Assembly: GCA_049517655.1 (NCBI GenBank)
Contig: JBEKRQ010000002.1
Coordinates: forward strand, 372,001-436,000
DNA: 64,000 nt
Direction of reading: 5' to 3'
Origin: UBA11358 sp049517655
GTDB lineage: Bacteria > Verrucomicrobiota > Verrucomicrobiia > Limisphaerales > UBA11358
Part shown: positions 15,724 through 23,952 of the stretch, one piece after another
Layout: each line of letters begins with the position of its first letter
Numbering within the stretch: position 1 is the first letter of the stretch
Position numbers and translations under genes: made by a program
The notes under the pieces: model-generated
Told to the model about the DNA's origin: nothing
Databases searched by the model: none
The model's input: the letters and a program-made list of their open reading frames with translations, nothing else

Positions 15724-15786
15724 GGTAGGGACCGTCCGTTTGGGAGGCAGAACTTCGGCAGGTCGCCTCGGCGGGCTGTCCCTATC
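15724..15786. repeat. REP-like inverted repeat between convergent genes
   Basis: GGTAGGGAC (15724-15732) and GTCCCTATC (15778-15786) pair with one G:T mismatch around an inner GC-rich segment. It fills the whole gap between the ispE and murJ stops and overlaps the murJ stop codon. Similar GGTAGGG/GGGAGGG-type elements occur at 23893, 30214 and 57158. Confidence 0.55.
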
Positions 15787-17344
15787 TTGATTTTTTGAAT
15801 CTTGCGAGCGCGAACTCCGCAATTTCCTTCGCCGCCGGAATTTTGAATCCGAGTGCGACCAGCCAGTAAACCGAACCGGCGATTCCCGCCGGAATAAACA
15901 CCTCGCCGGTTTTGAGCAAAAGTGTTTCATGGCCGAGCGAGTTTTCCCAAAACCGCCAGCCGAACCACGCGGCCAATCCAGCCAGCATCCCGGCCAATGC
16001 CAGCGGCAAAAATGTGGCGCGCAACGATTCCATCTCCAACTTGCCGAGTTTTTTGCGCAGGGCATAAATCAGCAAACTTGCGTTGCAGATTGAAGTCGCA
16101 GTGTTCGCAATGCCAAGGCCGCCCTGCTGTAGCGGCACGACCAGCGCGACGGCCAGAATGAGATTCAGCAGGAGGCACACAATGCTGATTTTCATCGGCG
16201 TTTGCGTGTCCCCAACCGCATAAAACGCCCGCGCCAGAATGTTGACTGTCGAAAATGCCACCAGCCCCGGCGCGAGGCATATGAGCGCAAATGTCGCGCG
16301 GTCTGTGGAAGCGGCGGTGAATGCGCCGCGTTCGAACAGCAGCCGCACAATTGGTTCAGCCAGCACAATGAGCAGAATGGCTGCAATCAAATTCAGAAAA
16401 ATCAGCGTGCCAATGCCATGCCGCAGCGTGGCGCGAAATTCAGTGTAATTTTTTTCCGCCGCCAGACCCGAAAGCGCCGTCAGCAAATACGTCGCCAGTG
16501 AAATGCCGAACATGCCCTGCGGCAGTTCCATCAGGCGCACGGCATAATTGAACGAGGCGACGATTTGCGGGTTGACCCAAAACGCGATGGCGAGAACCAG
16601 CGTCACATTGATTTGAAACGCCGCCACGCCAATCGTGGCCGGAATCATTTTATAAATCACGCGGCGCACCGTTTCATTGCGCCACGGCGTGATCCACTGA
16701 TAGCGGAAACCGTCGTGCCAGAGCGTGGGCAGTTGAAACGCCGCCTGTGCAGCGCCCGCCGCCAGCACGCCGATGGCCAGCGCGAAAATTTTCTCATCCA
16801 ATTCGCGCCCCATGTGCGGCGCGAGCCAGAGCACGGATGCAATCATCACCAGGTTGAGCATCGTTGCGCCCATGGCCGGGATGAAGAAATGTCCACGCGC
16901 ATTGAGCATGCCCATGAACGCCGCGGCGAGGCATACCAGCAGCATGTAGGGAAACATCACGCGCAGCAGCCGCAGCATGAGTTCCGTTTTTGCATCGAAC
17001 GAATGCACTGCAAGCGCTACGGAAATGCCGAGCAGCGCGAGCGCAACGATAACGCTTGCGGCGATAATCAATCCGGAAATCACCGCATTGGCCGCGCGCC
17101 ACATTTCCTTTTCGCCGGCTGTTTTTTCCTTTTCCTTGAAAACAGGAATGAATGCCGCCGTCAGCGCGCCTTCGCCGAGGAGCCGCCGGAAAAGATTGGG
17201 AATTGTGAACGCAAGCTGGAATGCGCCGGCCACCCAGCCGTCGCCCATGAACCGCGCGTAGACCATCTCGCGCACCATGCCGAGCAGGCGGCTGGTCAGC
17301 GTGGCGGCGGCCATCGCGCCGGACGACTTGAGCATTTGCGACAT
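15782..17344 (-). CDS. murJ: Lipid II flippase MurJ (MviN)
   Basis: 520 residues from ATG 17344; a longer in-frame start would translate a tandem repeat and was rejected. About 14 membrane helices of the MATE/MVF superfamily. MAAATLTSRLLGMVREMVYA at the N-terminus, FTIPNLFRRLLGEGALTAAFIP and FYAVGDTQTPMKISI are MurJ motifs. It flips lipid-linked peptidoglycan precursors. Divergent from tyrS; convergent with ispE. Confidence 0.92.
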   Translation of the reverse strand: MSQMLKSSGAMAAATLTSRLLGMVREMVYARFMGDGWVAGAFQLAFTIPNLFRRLLGEGALTAAFIPVFKEKEKTAGEKEMWRAANAVISGLIIAASVIVALALLGISVALAVHSFDAKTELMLRLLRVMFPYMLLVCLAAAFMGMLNARGHFFIPAMGATMLNLVMIASVLWLAPHMGRELDEKIFALAIGVLAAGAAQAAFQLPTLWHDGFRYQWITPWRNETVRRVIYKMIPATIGVAAFQINVTLVLAIAFWVNPQIVASFNYAVRLMELPQGMFGISLATYLLTALSGLAAEKNYTEFRATLRHGIGTLIFLNLIAAILLIVLAEPIVRLLFERGAFTAASTDRATFALICLAPGLVAFSTVNILARAFYAVGDTQTPMKISIVCLLLNLILAVALVVPLQQGGLGIANTATSICNASLLIYALRKKLGKLEMESLRATFLPLALAGMLAGLAAWFGWRFWENSLGHETLLLKTGEVFIPAGIAGSVYWLVALGFKIPAAKEIAEFALARFKKSR

Positions 17345-17356
17345 CCAGCGAAGGCT

Positions 17357-17384
17357 AAAGTCCGGAGTCCAAAGTCTAAAGTCC
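17357..17384. repeat. Heptamer tandem repeat between murJ and tyrS
   Basis: Four exact-phase 7-base units: AAAGTCC, GGAGTCC, AAAGTCT, AAAGTCC. The array lies 13 bases upstream of the murJ start codon, inside the 141-base divergent region with tyrS, so it may displace or carry murJ's ribosome-binding region. Confidence 0.7.
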
Positions 17385-17485
17385 AAAATGTGCGCGTGCC
17401 GAGTCCAATTGACGATTGGCAACACCGATTTTTTTCGCGTGCTCGCGCTTGCGGAGCTGGCCATCATCAATTTAATCTCGGATGT

Positions 17486-18814
17486 GTGAGCATCTTAGAA
17501 GAACTGAACTGGCGCGGCCTAATCGCCGATTGCACCGATGCGGCGGAGCTGGCCAAAAAAATTTCCGCACCCATCACGCTCTACTGCGGTTTCGATCCGA
17601 CGGCGGATAGTTTGCACGTGGGCAATCTCGTGCCGCTGCTGGCGCTGCGGCGGTTTCAATTGCTCGGCCATCATCCAATAGCCGTTGCCGGTGGCGCCAC
17701 CGGCATGATCGGCGATCCCAGCGGCAAGACGCAGGAACGGCAATTGCTCACGCCGAAGGTTCTCGCGCACAACATTTCCCGTGTCAAGGAACAGCTTGAA
17801 CGGCTGCTCGATTTCGACACGAAGAAGAATCCCGCGCGACTTGTGGACAATGCTTCATGGACGGCGAACGTTTCGTATCTCGATTTCCTGCGCGACGTGG
17901 GCAAGCATTTTTCCGTCAATCAGATGGTCGCCAAGGAAAGCGTCCGCGCACGCATGGAAGACCGCGAGGTTGGCATCAGCTACGCCGAATTCAGCTACAT
18001 GCTCCTCCAGGCGTTTGACTTCCTGGTGCTTTGCGAAAAATACGGATGCGAACTGCAAATCGGCGGCAGTGATCAATGGGGCAATATCACCGCCGGCATT
18101 GACCTCATCCGCAAAAAACTGGGCAAAACGGCTTTCGGCCTCACGCTTCCGCTTATCACGAACGCCGACGGCACGAAATTCGGCAAGACCGAGGCCGGTG
18201 CCGTCTGGCTCGACCCAAAGCGCACGAGTGTTTATTGCTTTTATCAATTTTGGATCAACACCGATGACCGCGATGTCATTCGTTATTTGAAATATTTTTC
18301 AATGAAACGTTCGAAAGAGCAAATTGATGAGCTTGCAAGAAAGCACGAACAGAATCCTAGCGCAAGAGAAGCACATCGAGCTTTAGCTGGAGAAATGACG
18401 GAGTTGATTCATGGCAAGAGTGCGACGCAGGAAGCGATTCATGCAAGCCAACTACTTTTCTCGACTACGACTACTACAACAACGACAACAACTCCTCCGC
18501 CTCCAACGCTCGAAAGATTAAGTGACCTTTCGGAAGATATTTTTAATGAAATCGTCGGCGAAGTTCCGACGAAGGAAATTGAGAAAGCAAAATTGGATGG
18601 CGCGGGAATTCCACTCTTGGAACTTTTGGTTCACGCTGGTTTGTGTCCGTCCAAAGGCCAAGCGCGGAAGGATGTCGAAGGCGGCGGCGTGAACATCAAC
18701 AACGTCCGCGAATCAAACGTTCAACGTGCCGTGACTTCAAACGATTTGCTTTTTGGCAAACATCTGTTGTTGCGCAAAGGCAAAAAAAACTATGTCGTCG
18801 TGACGGCGAAGTAA
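17486..18814 (+). CDS. tyrS: Tyrosyl-tRNA synthetase with a Thr/Pro linker
   Basis: 442 residues from GTG 17486, which gives the usual TyrS N-terminus (LEELNWRGLIADCTD); an upstream extension antisense to murJ is spurious. Class I motifs: HVGN for HIGH (within FDPTADSLHVGNLVPLL) and KFGKT for KMSKS. A C-terminal S4 RNA-binding domain (about residues 375-442) is present. Between the catalytic part and the S4 domain lies a run of ten threonines and four prolines (residues 327-340; 18464-18505), absent from the TyrS proteins I know. The enzyme otherwise looks complete. Confidence 0.94.
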   Translation: MSILEELNWRGLIADCTDAAELAKKISAPITLYCGFDPTADSLHVGNLVPLLALRRFQLLGHHPIAVAGGATGMIGDPSGKTQERQLLTPKVLAHNISRVKEQLERLLDFDTKKNPARLVDNASWTANVSYLDFLRDVGKHFSVNQMVAKESVRARMEDREVGISYAEFSYMLLQAFDFLVLCEKYGCELQIGGSDQWGNITAGIDLIRKKLGKTAFGLTLPLITNADGTKFGKTEAGAVWLDPKRTSVYCFYQFWINTDDRDVIRYLKYFSMKRSKEQIDELARKHEQNPSAREAHRALAGEMTELIHGKSATQEAIHASQLLFSTTTTTTTTTTPPPPTLERLSDLSEDIFNEIVGEVPTKEIEKAKLDGAGIPLLELLVHAGLCPSKGQARKDVEGGGVNINNVRESNVQRAVTSNDLLFGKHLLLRKGKKNYVVVTAK

Positions 18815-18823
18815 TTTCGCCAG

Positions 18824-19585
18824 CTATTTTACTCCGCTGGAAAACTTCGCGAAGATGCGGTTCACTTCCTCCAAAGTTTCCTTCGAGCCGATATCGAACC
18901 AGATGCCCGGCACGCGCCAGGTATAGACCGGCGTCCGCGAGTAAAGCCATTGGATGAGCCGGCCCGGTTGATCGGGATTGTTGCCCTCGGCAATGTATTG
19001 CTTGATGAGCGGGATGGTGGACTTGGGATAATAATAAAGCGCGATGCCGGTGAGCGTGCTCGTCGGGTTCTTCGGCTTTTCCTCGAAAAAGGTGATGCGA
19101 CCATTCGTGTCGGTGGAAATGGAATTGTATTTTGTAATCTGCTCTAGATCACCCACGTCGTAAAGCGCAAGCACCGGAGCTTTTTTCTCGCGGCAGAATC
19201 TACCGAAATCGCTCAACTTTTCGCTGAACAAATTGTCGCCGGCCACCACGATCAAATCGTCGTCCACGTTTTGCGTTTTGAGGACGTAATGGATGTCGCC
19301 GATGGCGCCAAGTTTGTTGGAATCGTCGGTCGAGCCATCGTTGACGACGGTGAAATTCAGTTTGGCCTTGGTCGCGCGATAACGGTCCGACCATTTTTGG
19401 AAATAAACGGCAAATTTCTCATTCGTCGCGATGTAAATCCGATCAATACCACCAATAGGCGTAAGATTGTCGAGCACATGCTCAATTATCGGTTTGCCTG
19501 CGACGGCCAGCAACGGTTTAGGTTGTGTCAGGGTCAGCGGATACAACCTCGTAGCGTATCCGGCGGCGAGGATGATGACTTTCAT
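18824..19585 (-). CDS. Sugar-phosphate nucleotidyltransferase
   Basis: 253 residues from ATG 19585 (MKVIILAAGYATRLYPLT); the signature LAAGYATRL...PKPLL is that of NTP_transferase enzymes such as glucose-1-phosphate thymidylyl/uridylyltransferases. VVAGDNLF provides the metal-binding Asp, and FFEEKPKNP and PGIWFDIGSKETLEE are the sugar-binding and C-terminal motifs. It likely makes an NDP-sugar from a sugar 1-phosphate. Base and sugar specificity cannot be read from the sequence. It is convergent with tyrS. Confidence 0.82.
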   Translation of the reverse strand: MKVIILAAGYATRLYPLTLTQPKPLLAVAGKPIIEHVLDNLTPIGGIDRIYIATNEKFAVYFQKWSDRYRATKAKLNFTVVNDGSTDDSNKLGAIGDIHYVLKTQNVDDDLIVVAGDNLFSEKLSDFGRFCREKKAPVLALYDVGDLEQITKYNSISTDTNGRITFFEEKPKNPTSTLTGIALYYYPKSTIPLIKQYIAEGNNPDQPGRLIQWLYSRTPVYTWRVPGIWFDIGSKETLEEVNRIFAKFSSGVK

Positions 19586-19590
19586 TTGTG

Positions 19591-19623
19591 AAACCACGAA
19601 TAAACGCGAATGGACACGAATTA
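19591..19623. repeat. Decamer-spaced CACGAA repeat
   Basis: Three 10-base units each ending in a CGCGAA/CACGAA core: AAACCACGAA, TAAACGCGAA, TGGACACGAA. The array lies between the nucleotidyltransferase start and a GxxExxY remnant; another ACCACGAAT-type copy lies at the remnant's other end. Confidence 0.6.
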
Positions 19624-19773
19624 AAGAACAATCCTTTCCCACTCCGGCTCGGGATGCTTGAAATTCAGAATGACTCCGACGCGCAGCTTCGTGATCCGCA
19701 GATAATTCAACATTTGGCCGCACTCCACATCCGTAATGCGGTCAATGGTTTTTTGTGTCCATTCGTGGTTGAA
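19621..19773 (-). pseudogene. GxxExxY-family protein remnant
   Basis: The reading frame ending at 19621 contains TDVECGQMLNYLRITKLRVG then VILNFKHPEPEWERIVL, which is the C-terminal end of GxxExxY proteins (family form: QLLNYLKATGLEVGLLLNF). The rest of the family (about 90 N-terminal residues with the GxxExxY motif) is missing. The piece is fused to a short leader ending in NHEWTQ, itself read from the ACCACGAATGGACAC repeat, which suggests an internal deletion. It also abuts the ptsI stop. Probably not functional. Confidence 0.6.
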
Positions 19774-19774
19774 T

Positions 19775-21553
19775 TCACGTTTTATTTTCAAAAAGTTCCG
19801 GGGCGGAAGCGTGCGCCAATTCCTGACAGCGCGCAAAGATTTCCGGTGGCGATTCGCATTGCAGCGCGAAGTCGGCGAGCGCCTGGGCTTCATTCAATTT
19901 AATTCTGCGAATCATGTATTTTACCTGCGCAACGACCGGCGGCGCAGCACTCAATTCATCCACGTTAAGGCCGATCAGCAACGGCGCGAGGACAGGATCT
20001 CCGGCAACTTCACCACACACGCCTATCCAAATACCGTGCCGGTGCGCCGCGTCAATGGTCATTTTGATCAGGTGAATAATCGCCGGGTGCGTCGGCTCGT
20101 AGAGGTGCGAAACCCTCTCATTCGTGCGATCGGCGGCGAGCGTGTATTGAATGAGGTCGTTGCTGCCGATGCTGAAAAATTTCGATTGCGCGGCGAGCGT
20201 GTCGGCGATGAGCGCAGCCGACGGAATCTCGATCATCACGCCGATGTCAATTTTCTCGTCAAAAGGCACCTTTTCCGCGCGCAATTCGGCTTTGCATTTT
20301 TCGACGATAGCATTGGCCTGGTTCAATTCGTCCAGACCGGAAATCATCGGATACATCATCTTCACGTTGCCCTCGGCGCTGGCGCGGAGAATGGCGCGAA
20401 GTTGTGCGCGGAACAATTCCGGCTGCGCAAGGCAAAACCGGATTGCCCGCCAGCCGAGAAACGGATTCATCTCCTGCGCCAGTTGCAAATGCGAGGCGAA
20501 CTTGTCACCGCCCAAATCGAGCGTGCGGATGATGACCGGATTGGGTTTCAACGCCGTGGCGACTTTGCGGTAAGATTGATATTGCTCCTCCTCTGTCGGC
20601 AGGCTTTCGCGGTTGATGAAAAGATATTCCGTGCGAAACAATCCGACGCCTTCCGCGCCGTGCTTGAGAACAGCCTCGGTGTCTGTCGGGTCTTCAATGT
20701 TTGCGGACAGATGAATGAATTTGCCGTCCAGTGTGACGGCAGGCTGCCGCTGAATTTCGCGCAGCTTTTCTTCAAGCGAGGCCTTGCGTTGCAAGAGCCG
20801 GCCGTATGCAAACAGCGTTTGATCGGTCGGATTGAGGACAATCGTGCCGTTGTAACCGTCGAGCAACGCATAATCGCCGCTTTCCAATTCCTGACTGGCA
20901 ATTTGCAATCCCACTACCGCCGGAATGCCCAACGACCGGGCCATGATTGCCGTGTGCGATGTCTGACCGCCAATGTCGGTGGCGAAACCGAGCACGAATT
21001 TTTTATCCAATTGCGCGGTCATGGACGGGCTGAGGTCGTGGCTGACCAAAATGCACGGCTCGGCGATGTGATGCAGATCGAATTCGTCTTTGACTTCCAG
21101 CAAATTATCCAACACCCGCGACGCCAAATCGCGCATGTCGCTGGCGCGTTCGCGAAGATATTCGTCGTTTGCGGCGAGGAGCGCCTCGGTGTAACGCTCG
21201 GCGACGCTGTGAAAGGCGTACTCGGCGTTGACATGCTCCTCTTTAATCCGACGGATGGCTTCGCCCACTAGGGCAAGGTCCTCGAGCATCAGCAAATGCG
21301 CTTCAAAAATGTCCGCTTCCTTCGCGCCCAGATTTTCGACGACCTTGCGCTGCACCTCCAGAATTTGCTGGCGGGTTTGGACGAGCGACTTTTCAAAACG
21401 GCCGGTTTCCCCGGCCACTTCGTCGGCTGAAATTTCGCGCTTGGCGATGACGTGGCGGGCGCGATGAAGCACGAGAATCTTCCCGCGACAAACACCGTCG
21501 GAGACGGCGATGCCGTGATACTCCTTCTCGCCTTTTTGTTGCTGCCCGGCCAT
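19775..21553 (-). CDS. ptsI: Phosphoenolpyruvate-protein phosphotransferase, enzyme I
   Basis: 592 residues from ATG 21553; an ATG six codons upstream (21571) is equally possible. The phospho-accepting His is in GGQTSHTAIMARS (about residue 190), the PEP-binding barrel has RTLDLGGDKF and MNPFLGWRAIRFCL, and the catalytic Cys lies in GVCGEVAGDP. Enzyme I takes phosphate from PEP to HPr. No HPr or EII gene is nearby, so it may serve a regulatory PTS. The efp gene follows upstream on the same strand. Confidence 0.94.
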   Translation of the reverse strand: MAGQQQKGEKEYHGIAVSDGVCRGKILVLHRARHVIAKREISADEVAGETGRFEKSLVQTRQQILEVQRKVVENLGAKEADIFEAHLLMLEDLALVGEAIRRIKEEHVNAEYAFHSVAERYTEALLAANDEYLRERASDMRDLASRVLDNLLEVKDEFDLHHIAEPCILVSHDLSPSMTAQLDKKFVLGFATDIGGQTSHTAIMARSLGIPAVVGLQIASQELESGDYALLDGYNGTIVLNPTDQTLFAYGRLLQRKASLEEKLREIQRQPAVTLDGKFIHLSANIEDPTDTEAVLKHGAEGVGLFRTEYLFINRESLPTEEEQYQSYRKVATALKPNPVIIRTLDLGGDKFASHLQLAQEMNPFLGWRAIRFCLAQPELFRAQLRAILRASAEGNVKMMYPMISGLDELNQANAIVEKCKAELRAEKVPFDEKIDIGVMIEIPSAALIADTLAAQSKFFSIGSNDLIQYTLAADRTNERVSHLYEPTHPAIIHLIKMTIDAAHRHGIWIGVCGEVAGDPVLAPLLIGLNVDELSAAPPVVAQVKYMIRRIKLNEAQALADFALQCESPPEIFARCQELAHASAPELFENKT

Positions 21554-21642
21554 GCCTGAAAAGCTATCCAAACACCGGCGCTTTGGTAAAGAGATTACCG
21601 TCGCAAAATAAAAAGGTCCGCGTAGGCAGGCTTTTATTCTGC

Positions 21643-21670
21643 ATTCGAAATTCTGAATTCAAAATTTCCA
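21643..21670. repeat. Heptamer tandem repeat between efp and ptsI
   Basis: Four 7-base units: ATTCGAA, ATTCTGA, ATTCAAA, ATTTCCA. The array ends at base 21670, one base before the efp stop codon, and fills the gap to ptsI together with about 70 ordinary bases. Confidence 0.6.
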
Positions 21671-22228
21671 TCAGGCGCGTTCCATGTATTTGCCGGTGCG
21701 CGTATCCACCTTGATTTTCTCGCCGGTTTTGATGAACAACGGCACTTGCACCGTGATGCCCGTTTCGAGCGTCACCGGCTTTTGCACATTACTCGACGAG
21801 TCGCCGCGAATGCCTTCCGGCGCGTCGGACACTGTCAGCGCCACGCTCGGCGGTAATTCGATGGACACCGCTTTTTCCTCGACGAATGTCACCGTTACTG
21901 CGCCATTCTCCACAAGAAAATTTTTCGAGTCACCAACCAATTCCGCTGCGAGTGTGACGGTTTCATAGGTTTCCGAGTCGGTGAAAACATAGTCCGCGCC
22001 GTCCTTGTAGCTGTATTCCATTTTTTTGGTGATCATCGGCACCGGCTCGATTTTTTCGGTCGAGCTGAACCGCACGTCGGACGATTTTCCGGTGCGGATG
22101 CTGCGAAGCGTCGCCTGCACGAATGCGCGCAGGTTGCCCGGTGTGCGGTGTTGCATGTCGAGCACCACGCAAATGTCGCCGTTATAATTGACTGCCATGC
22201 CACGGCGAAGATCGTTTGCTGTTGCCAT
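21671..22228 (-). CDS. efp: Elongation factor P
   Basis: 185 residues, normal length; domains I (1-65), II (65-127) and III (128-185). It helps ribosomes through polyproline stretches. The tip of the domain I loop, where E. coli has KPGKGQAF with modified Lys34, reads RTPGNLRAF here, so the tip residue is Asn32 (codon at 22133-22135) instead of Lys or Arg. No modification gene (epmA/B, earP, ymfI) is in the window. The final signature domain (GITVQVPLFIKTGEKIKVDT) is well conserved. Several proteins here are proline rich (TolA-like, GspB-like), consistent with a need for it. Confidence 0.93.
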   Translation of the reverse strand: MATANDLRRGMAVNYNGDICVVLDMQHRTPGNLRAFVQATLRSIRTGKSSDVRFSSTEKIEPVPMITKKMEYSYKDGADYVFTDSETYETVTLAAELVGDSKNFLVENGAVTVTFVEEKAVSIELPPSVALTVSDAPEGIRGDSSSNVQKPVTLETGITVQVPLFIKTGEKIKVDTRTGKYMERA

Positions 22229-22363
22229 AAGTTAAAAAACCAATTGTTGCATTGTTTTCCCGAAACGGGAGTCGCCGAAAATAACCCAAATTGACGCCAA
22301 CACAAGCGCGGTTTTTCCCCCGAAAAAGTTATTCACAAGCGGCATTTAACAGACGACCTTTCC

Positions 22364-22391
22364 TTGACACTACAAAGCTTTGTGTGATACA
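22364..22391 (+). promoter_or_regulatory. Candidate nrdR promoter with palindromic operator
   Basis: A perfect -35 box TTGACA (22364-22369) is followed after 16 bases by GATACA (22386-22391), a weak -10. The spacer contains a perfect 12-bp palindrome ACAAAGCTTTGT (22372-22383). The ATG of nrdR is 30 bases on. The palindrome might be an operator; it does not match the NrdR box I know well enough to claim autoregulation. Confidence 0.5.
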
Positions 22392-22420
22392 AAGAACTAA
22401 CCACAATTAGCTGTGGCTTT

Positions 22421-22876
22421 ATGCGCTGCCCCAAATGCAGCTGTCAGGAAGACAAAGTCATTGATTCGCGCGCATCGCGCGAGGGGGCCACTATTCGCCG
22501 CCGCCGCGAATGCACCAAGTGTGGTCATCGCTTCACCACTTACGAGGAATTCGAACATGAAGGTTTGATGGTGCTCAAACGCGACGGCCGGCACGAAGAA
22601 TTTTCCCGCGAAAAACTTTTGTCCGGCATCAGGAAAGCCTGCCAAAAACGCCCCGTCAGTCCACAGGTAATGGAAAGTTTGGTGGACCACATCGTCGCCA
22701 CTGTGACTGACAAATACGAAAACGAGGTTCCCGCCGAATTCATCGGCAAAATGGTCATGGAGGGCCTGCGCGGCATTGACGGAGTCGCCTACGTCCGATT
22801 TGCCAGCGTTTACCGCCGGTTTCAGGAAGCGACCGACTTCGTGCACGAAGTCAGAAAACTGGAGGCCGCCAAATGA
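22421..22876 (+). CDS. nrdR: Transcriptional repressor NrdR
   Basis: 151 residues, family length. Zinc ribbon MRCPKCSCQEDKVIDSR ... CTKCGHRFTTYE (residues 1-40) followed by an ATP-cone domain (about 50-140, VLKRDGRHEEFSREKLLSGI, ASVYRRF). NrdR binds ATP/dATP and represses ribonucleotide reductase genes. A plausible sigma70-type promoter with a palindrome lies upstream. Its stop overlaps the start of the next gene by 4 bases (ATGA). Confidence 0.95.
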   Translation: MRCPKCSCQEDKVIDSRASREGATIRRRRECTKCGHRFTTYEEFEHEGLMVLKRDGRHEEFSREKLLSGIRKACQKRPVSPQVMESLVDHIVATVTDKYENEVPAEFIGKMVMEGLRGIDGVAYVRFASVYRRFQEATDFVHEVRKLEAAK

Positions 22877-23430
22877 TTGCGCTGCAATCCGACTGCCTGC
22901 TTTTTCAACTAACGAACGGCGAAAGTGTGCCCTGCTCGGCGGAAATGATTTCCGTCGAAATCGTCGGCGGTGTCGATGGCTTGCTCGACACCGAAGTGCT
23001 GCGTCACGCTGCTGCATCCGTCTTTCACTATTTCAAGAATGAACTGTGCCGCGAAACAGTCACGGTGGGCGAGTTCGCCGGCACTTTGGAAAAAGTGTTG
23101 CGCAATCTCGGTTTCACCATTCGCGCCGGCGCGCTCGAATCGTGTTCGCAGGAAATTCTTGAATCCGATCTTTGCCTCATCGCACGTGAATCCGGCGACA
23201 GCTTCGAGCTCTTTTTCTTCCCGCGCCTGCGCGACGAACTGCGCGCGCAACTCCGTCAATCGCCGCGCGTGCTGCGCTTTCGCGGATTGCGCGGTTGTGT
23301 CAAACAACTCGCCGGTGCGCGGCGATGGAGCGGCCGTTGTGAAAAATTGCGGGACCAGATCGTCGAGTATCTGCGTCAATGCCTTACTGCCGAACCGGAG
23401 CAGAATGATTGTGCGCTGGTGGTGGAATAA
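22873..23430 (+). CDS. Conserved-looking hypothetical protein coupled to nrdR
   Basis: 185 residues beginning MIALQSDCLLFQLTNGESVP. No family recognised. Soluble, Cys-containing (Cys7, about 20, 59, 97, 108, 150), with a helical centre (DTEVLRHAAASVFHYFKNEL) and a C-terminal part rich in Arg/Cys (RFRGLRGCVKQLAGARR). The start overlaps the nrdR stop (ATGA), so it is probably co-expressed and may relate to nucleotide metabolism or DNA supply, but this is context only. A downstream inverted repeat (23448-23465/23514-23530) separates it from the HIT gene. Confidence 0.65.
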   Translation: MIALQSDCLLFQLTNGESVPCSAEMISVEIVGGVDGLLDTEVLRHAAASVFHYFKNELCRETVTVGEFAGTLEKVLRNLGFTIRAGALESCSQEILESDLCLIARESGDSFELFFFPRLRDELRAQLRQSPRVLRFRGLRGCVKQLAGARRWSGRCEKLRDQIVEYLRQCLTAEPEQNDCALVVE

Positions 23431-23447
23431 AACTTTGACGCGAATTG

Positions 23448-23530
23448 CGCGAATTATCGCTAATTGATTTCTGATTCGAGAATATACACATTCCACAGGT
23501 TCTCATTTGCGTTAATTAGCGGAATTCGCG
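23448..23530. repeat. Imperfect inverted repeat with decamer-type units
   Basis: CGCGAATTATCGCTAATT (23448-23465) pairs with AATTAGCGGAATTCGCG (23514-23530) with one gap and one mismatch. The left arm sits in a run of 10-base units (GACGCGAATT, GCGCGAATTA, TCGCTAATTG). It lies between the nrdR-coupled gene and the HIT-family gene; the right arm ends 13 bases before the HIT start. Confidence 0.5.
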
Positions 23531-23542
23531 TAAAAAACAGTT

Positions 23543-23887
23543 ATGAGCAAGACACTTTTTGAAAAAATCATCGCCCGCGAAATTCCAGCGGCGATTGTTT
23601 ACGAAGACGATTTGGTGCTCGCCATCCGCGACATTAATCCGCAGGCGCCGACGCACGTTTTGATTTTCCCAAAAAAGGTGATTCCGCGCATTGCCGAGGC
23701 CGGACCGGAAGACCATAAAGTCCTCGGCCACCTTTTGCTCAAAGCTGCCGAGGTTGCCGACAAACTTGGCTTGAAGAAAGGCGGTTACCGGCTGGTTTTC
23801 AACAACGGGCCTGACGCCGGCGAAGCCGTGCCGCATCTGCACATTCACATTCTAGGCGGACGGAAAATGAATTGGCCACCGGGGTGA
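23543..23887 (+). CDS. HIT-family nucleotide-binding hydrolase
   Basis: 114 residues, a complete HINT-type protein. The N-terminal part FEKIIAREIPAAIVYEDD and the catalytic histidine triad HLHIHILGG near the C-terminus define the family; the Asn-Gly in NNGPDAGEAV is also conserved. HIT/HINT proteins hydrolyse adenosine 5'-phosphoramidates; physiological substrate here unknown. Stands alone, followed by a REP-like repeat. Confidence 0.93.
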   Translation: MSKTLFEKIIAREIPAAIVYEDDLVLAIRDINPQAPTHVLIFPKKVIPRIAEAGPEDHKVLGHLLLKAAEVADKLGLKKGGYRLVFNNGPDAGEAVPHLHIHILGGRKMNWPPG

Positions 23888-23892
23888 ATTTA

Positions 23893-23952
23893 GGTAGGGC
23901 GCGCTTTCCACAGCGCGCCGCCGTTCGGCGCGTTCGGAGAACGCGCCCTACC
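23893..23952. repeat. REP-like inverted repeat
   Basis: GGTAGGGCGCG (23893-23903) and CGCGCCCTACC (23942-23952) are perfect 11-bp inverted arms around a GC-rich middle with further GCGCGCC/GGCGCG pairing. Related in end sequence to the repeat at 15724. It lies just after the HIT gene and could act as a terminator-like barrier. Confidence 0.65.

Noticed and set aside
16565..17485. Long open frame running into tyrS, antisense to murJ
   Set aside because: The first ~307 codons show no protein family and are complementary to murJ; tyrS starts at GTG 17486.
19736..21271. Long plus-strand open frame opposite ptsI
   Set aside because: Low-complexity, charged translation with no motif; ptsI on the other strand has all catalytic residues.
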